From Mycobacterium sp. (GTDB lineage: Bacteria; Actinomycetota; Actinomycetes; Mycobacteriales; Mycobacteriaceae): 34,026 nt of DNA. The DNA lies in NCBI GenBank assembly GCA_003165155.1, contig PLSK01000315.1, positions 1-34,026 of the forward strand. The letters run 5' to 3'. Both the position numbers and the translations under genes were made by a program. Within the stretch, counting starts at the first letter, position 1. Each line of letters opens with the position of its first letter. Below are positions 32,457 through 34,026 of the stretch, in pieces. The notes under the pieces were generated by a model. That model did no database searches. It was given only the letters and a program-made list of their open reading frames with translations, and had not been told where the DNA came from.

Positions 32457-33947
32457 GTGCAGCGAAAGTCAGCCCGCAGGCTATCGATTCAATACGGGAT
32501 CGACCTCGCGTTGTCCTACATCATCGCCGTCATCGATGCGGCCGCCATCCTCATTCCATTGCGAGGTCAAATGTCCGCTGCGGCGAACGTCGACTTCTTT
32601 GAAAAGAACGTGCCGATGCTGTTCGTGCTCCCCGTGCTGGGGATCGTCTGCGTCGTGGTGGCCGGCATCAGGAGCCTTGCCCCCACGTTGCGCTGGTACG
32701 TCGCCGGCGAAGAGCCGAACACCGCTCAACGGGAAGCCGCAATGCGGCTCGCCGGCCGCCAAACGATAATCCTCTTGGCGGTCTGGGCCGCGTCCGGCGC
32801 AATCCTGATCCTCTTTAATCGCCACGACGGCACCGCACAACTGCTGCCGATGGTGCTCGGTGTGCTGCTGGGCGGCCCGGCCGCCGCAGGCACGGGGATG
32901 CTGCTTGCGCAACGCACCCTGCGTCCGATCATGGGTGCCGCCACGCTGGGTCGTGAGCCGCTATTGGCGGTTCCGAGTGTGTTTGCCCGACTGGTGATGT
33001 TGTGGTTCCTGTGCAGTGCGCTTCCTATCGCCGTGATTGCGACTCTCGTCGTTCTTCGCTCGTATGGCTGGCTGATTCAGAAGTCCGCGTCGTTGGACGT
33101 GCCCGTTCTGGTGGTGTCACTGGCAGCGCTGCTACTCGGGCTTCCGACGATGATCCTGACGTCGCGATCCATTTCCGATCCGATCGGCGAGGTCGTCGAT
33201 GCGATGGCCGAGGTCGAACACGGCCGCATCGAAACCTACGTCGGGGTGTACGAGCGCTCCCAAATCGGCCGTCTGCAAACCGGATTCAATCGAATGGTCG
33301 CCGGGCTCGCCGAACGTGACCGGTTGCACGACCTGTTCGGCCGCTACGTGGGAACCGACGTCGCCCATCGCGCCATCGAAGAAGGTGCATCGCTGTCTGG
33401 CGATGTGGTCGAGGCGGCAGTGCTATTCATCGACCTGGTCGGTTCGACCCAGCTCGCGGAGAGCCGCCCGCCGCAAGAGGTTGCCGAGGTGCTGAATGAT
33501 TTTTTCCGGATCGTGGTCGACGCCGTCGACGAACATCAGGGGCTGATCAACAAGTTCGCGGGCGACGCGGCTTTGGCCGTCTTCGGGGCTCCGTTGCGGA
33601 CCGAGAGCCCGGCGTCCGCCGCGCTGGCGACAGCCCGCAGTTTGGTCACCCAACTGCGCCGGCTACCGGTGGTCGACTTCGGCATCGGCGTTTCGGCGGG
33701 CCGCGTCTTTGCCGGCAACGTCGGTGCCGAAAATCGTTATGAATACACGGTGATCGGTGACGCCGTCAACGAGGCCGCGCGGCTGGCCGACCTTGCGAAA
33801 ACCTCGGACCGGCGGATCCTGTGTTCAGCGGCGGCAATCGAGCGAGCCGACGAGACCGAGCGGGCGCACTGGGCTGAACGCTATTCCACCGTGCTGCGGG
33901 GGCGTTCCGAAGCCACCCACGTCTCGGCGCCCGCCGGTCCCGGCTAG
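32457..33947 (+). CDS. Class III membrane adenylate cyclase with HAMP domain (Rv1318c/Rv1319c/Rv1320c-like)
   Basis: 496 residues. Six hydrophobic segments in the first 235 residues (for example DLALSYIIAVIDAAAILI and MLFVLPVLGIVCVVVAG), then a HAMP linker (about 237-290, SISDPIGEVVDAMAEVEHG) and a class III cyclase domain (about 315-490). Catalytic residues are complete: metal Asp326 (FIDLVGST) and Asp370, adenine-specifying Lys366 (NKFAGD) and Asp435 (VIGDAVNEAAR), transition-state Asn438 and Arg442. It should make cAMP at the cytosolic membrane face as a dimer. GTG 32457 has GAGG 5 bases upstream. In H37Rv this cyclase group lies elsewhere (Rv1318c-Rv1320c), so the position is a break in gene order. 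Confidence 0.93.
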   Translation: MQRKSARRLSIQYGIDLALSYIIAVIDAAAILIPLRGQMSAAANVDFFEKNVPMLFVLPVLGIVCVVVAGIRSLAPTLRWYVAGEEPNTAQREAAMRLAGRQTIILLAVWAASGAILILFNRHDGTAQLLPMVLGVLLGGPAAAGTGMLLAQRTLRPIMGAATLGREPLLAVPSVFARLVMLWFLCSALPIAVIATLVVLRSYGWLIQKSASLDVPVLVVSLAALLLGLPTMILTSRSISDPIGEVVDAMAEVEHGRIETYVGVYERSQIGRLQTGFNRMVAGLAERDRLHDLFGRYVGTDVAHRAIEEGASLSGDVVEAAVLFIDLVGSTQLAESRPPQEVAEVLNDFFRIVVDAVDEHQGLINKFAGDAALAVFGAPLRTESPASAALATARSLVTQLRRLPVVDFGIGVSAGRVFAGNVGAENRYEYTVIGDAVNEAARLADLAKTSDRRILCSAAAIERADETERAHWAERYSTVLRGRSEATHVSAPAGPG

Positions 33948-33956
33948 CGGGTCCGC

Positions 33957-33972
33957 GTCACGACTTGGTGAC
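33957..33972. terminator. Short hairpin between convergent genes
   Basis: GTCAC (33957-33961) and GTGAC (33968-33972) pair around a 6-base loop, with an alternative outer pairing GCGGGTC/GACCCGC (33947-33953, 33970-33976). It spans the ends of the cyclase gene and the next reverse-strand gene. A weak terminator candidate. Confidence 0.3.
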
Positions 33973-34026
33973 CCGCAGCGCCGCAATGACCTGGTTGATG
34001 ACGCCCGCCGAGGCCGCATCGCCGAT
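33958..34026 (-). CDS. C-terminal fragment of a reverse-strand gene (5' part outside the window)
   Basis: The reverse strand is open from the window edge to a TGA at 33958-33960 and encodes 22 residues, IGDAASAGVINQVIAALRVTKS. The stretch reads like a real C-terminal helix, and the stop is 10 bases from the convergent cyclase stop. I do not recognise the family from so short a piece. Its frame and direction are the only firm statements. Confidence 0.5.
   Translation of the reverse strand: MGDAASAGVINQVIAALRVTKS

Overview
The window comes from a high-GC actinobacterium, almost certainly a slow-growing Mycobacterium outside the M. tuberculosis complex. A PE_PGRS gene enters at the left edge. 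Mycothiol (mca), FadA3/EchA8/EchA9, DesA2, LpqV and PhoAT-PhoH2 genes are present. Gene order follows the M. tuberculosis H37Rv block Rv1059 to Rv1096 almost gene for gene. Orthologue names are from memory of those proteins and their order; no search was run. Many genes start at GTG, and several have a TANNNT -10 element just upstream of the start codon, the mark of leaderless mycobacterial transcription.

Layout: 1-1239 PE_PGRS (reverse, 3' part missing). 1465-4802 forward run: DapB-like Rossmann reductase, SRPBCC protein, class II amidotransferase, patatin. 4804-6397 reverse: second patatin and lipoprotein LpqV. 6509-7527: cysteine dioxygenase plus rhodanese. 7524-11178 reverse operon: echA9, echA8, membrane alpha/beta-hydrolase. 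11479-12333: BI-1/YccA membrane protein with a perfect 16-bp hairpin terminator. 12488-13345: AbiEi/DUF559-like putative nuclease bracketed by two 63-bp palindromic repeats. 13434-15649 reverse: fadA3 and a GDSL esterase. 15881-20277 forward: lipU, cbs, pra, metB. 20292-21449 reverse: greA and a DUF4307 membrane protein. 21594-24779 operon: mca, small membrane protein, thioredoxin-like DUF255 protein. 24827-25570 reverse: HlyIII/PAQR. 25731-26519: Z-prenyl diphosphate synthase. 26535-27473 reverse: coaA. 27600-32366 forward: glyA1, desA2, phoAT-phoH2, NodB-type deacetylase. 32457-33947: membrane adenylate cyclase. 33958-34026: C-terminal end of a reverse-strand gene.

Themes: lipid and acyl-CoA metabolism (two patatins, two crotonases, thiolase, lipases, DesA2); sulfur and thiol metabolism (cysteine dioxygenase/rhodanese, Cbs, MetB, mycothiol amidase with a CHWC protein); envelope functions; one toxin-antitoxin pair. 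Compared with H37Rv, PE_PGRS genes are missing at two junctions, one lies at a new place, and a cyclase sits where other genes follow Rv1096. The least explained part is the putative nuclease with its flanking palindromes. Candidate operators or RNA structures lie upstream of metB, desA2, greA and the cyclase.
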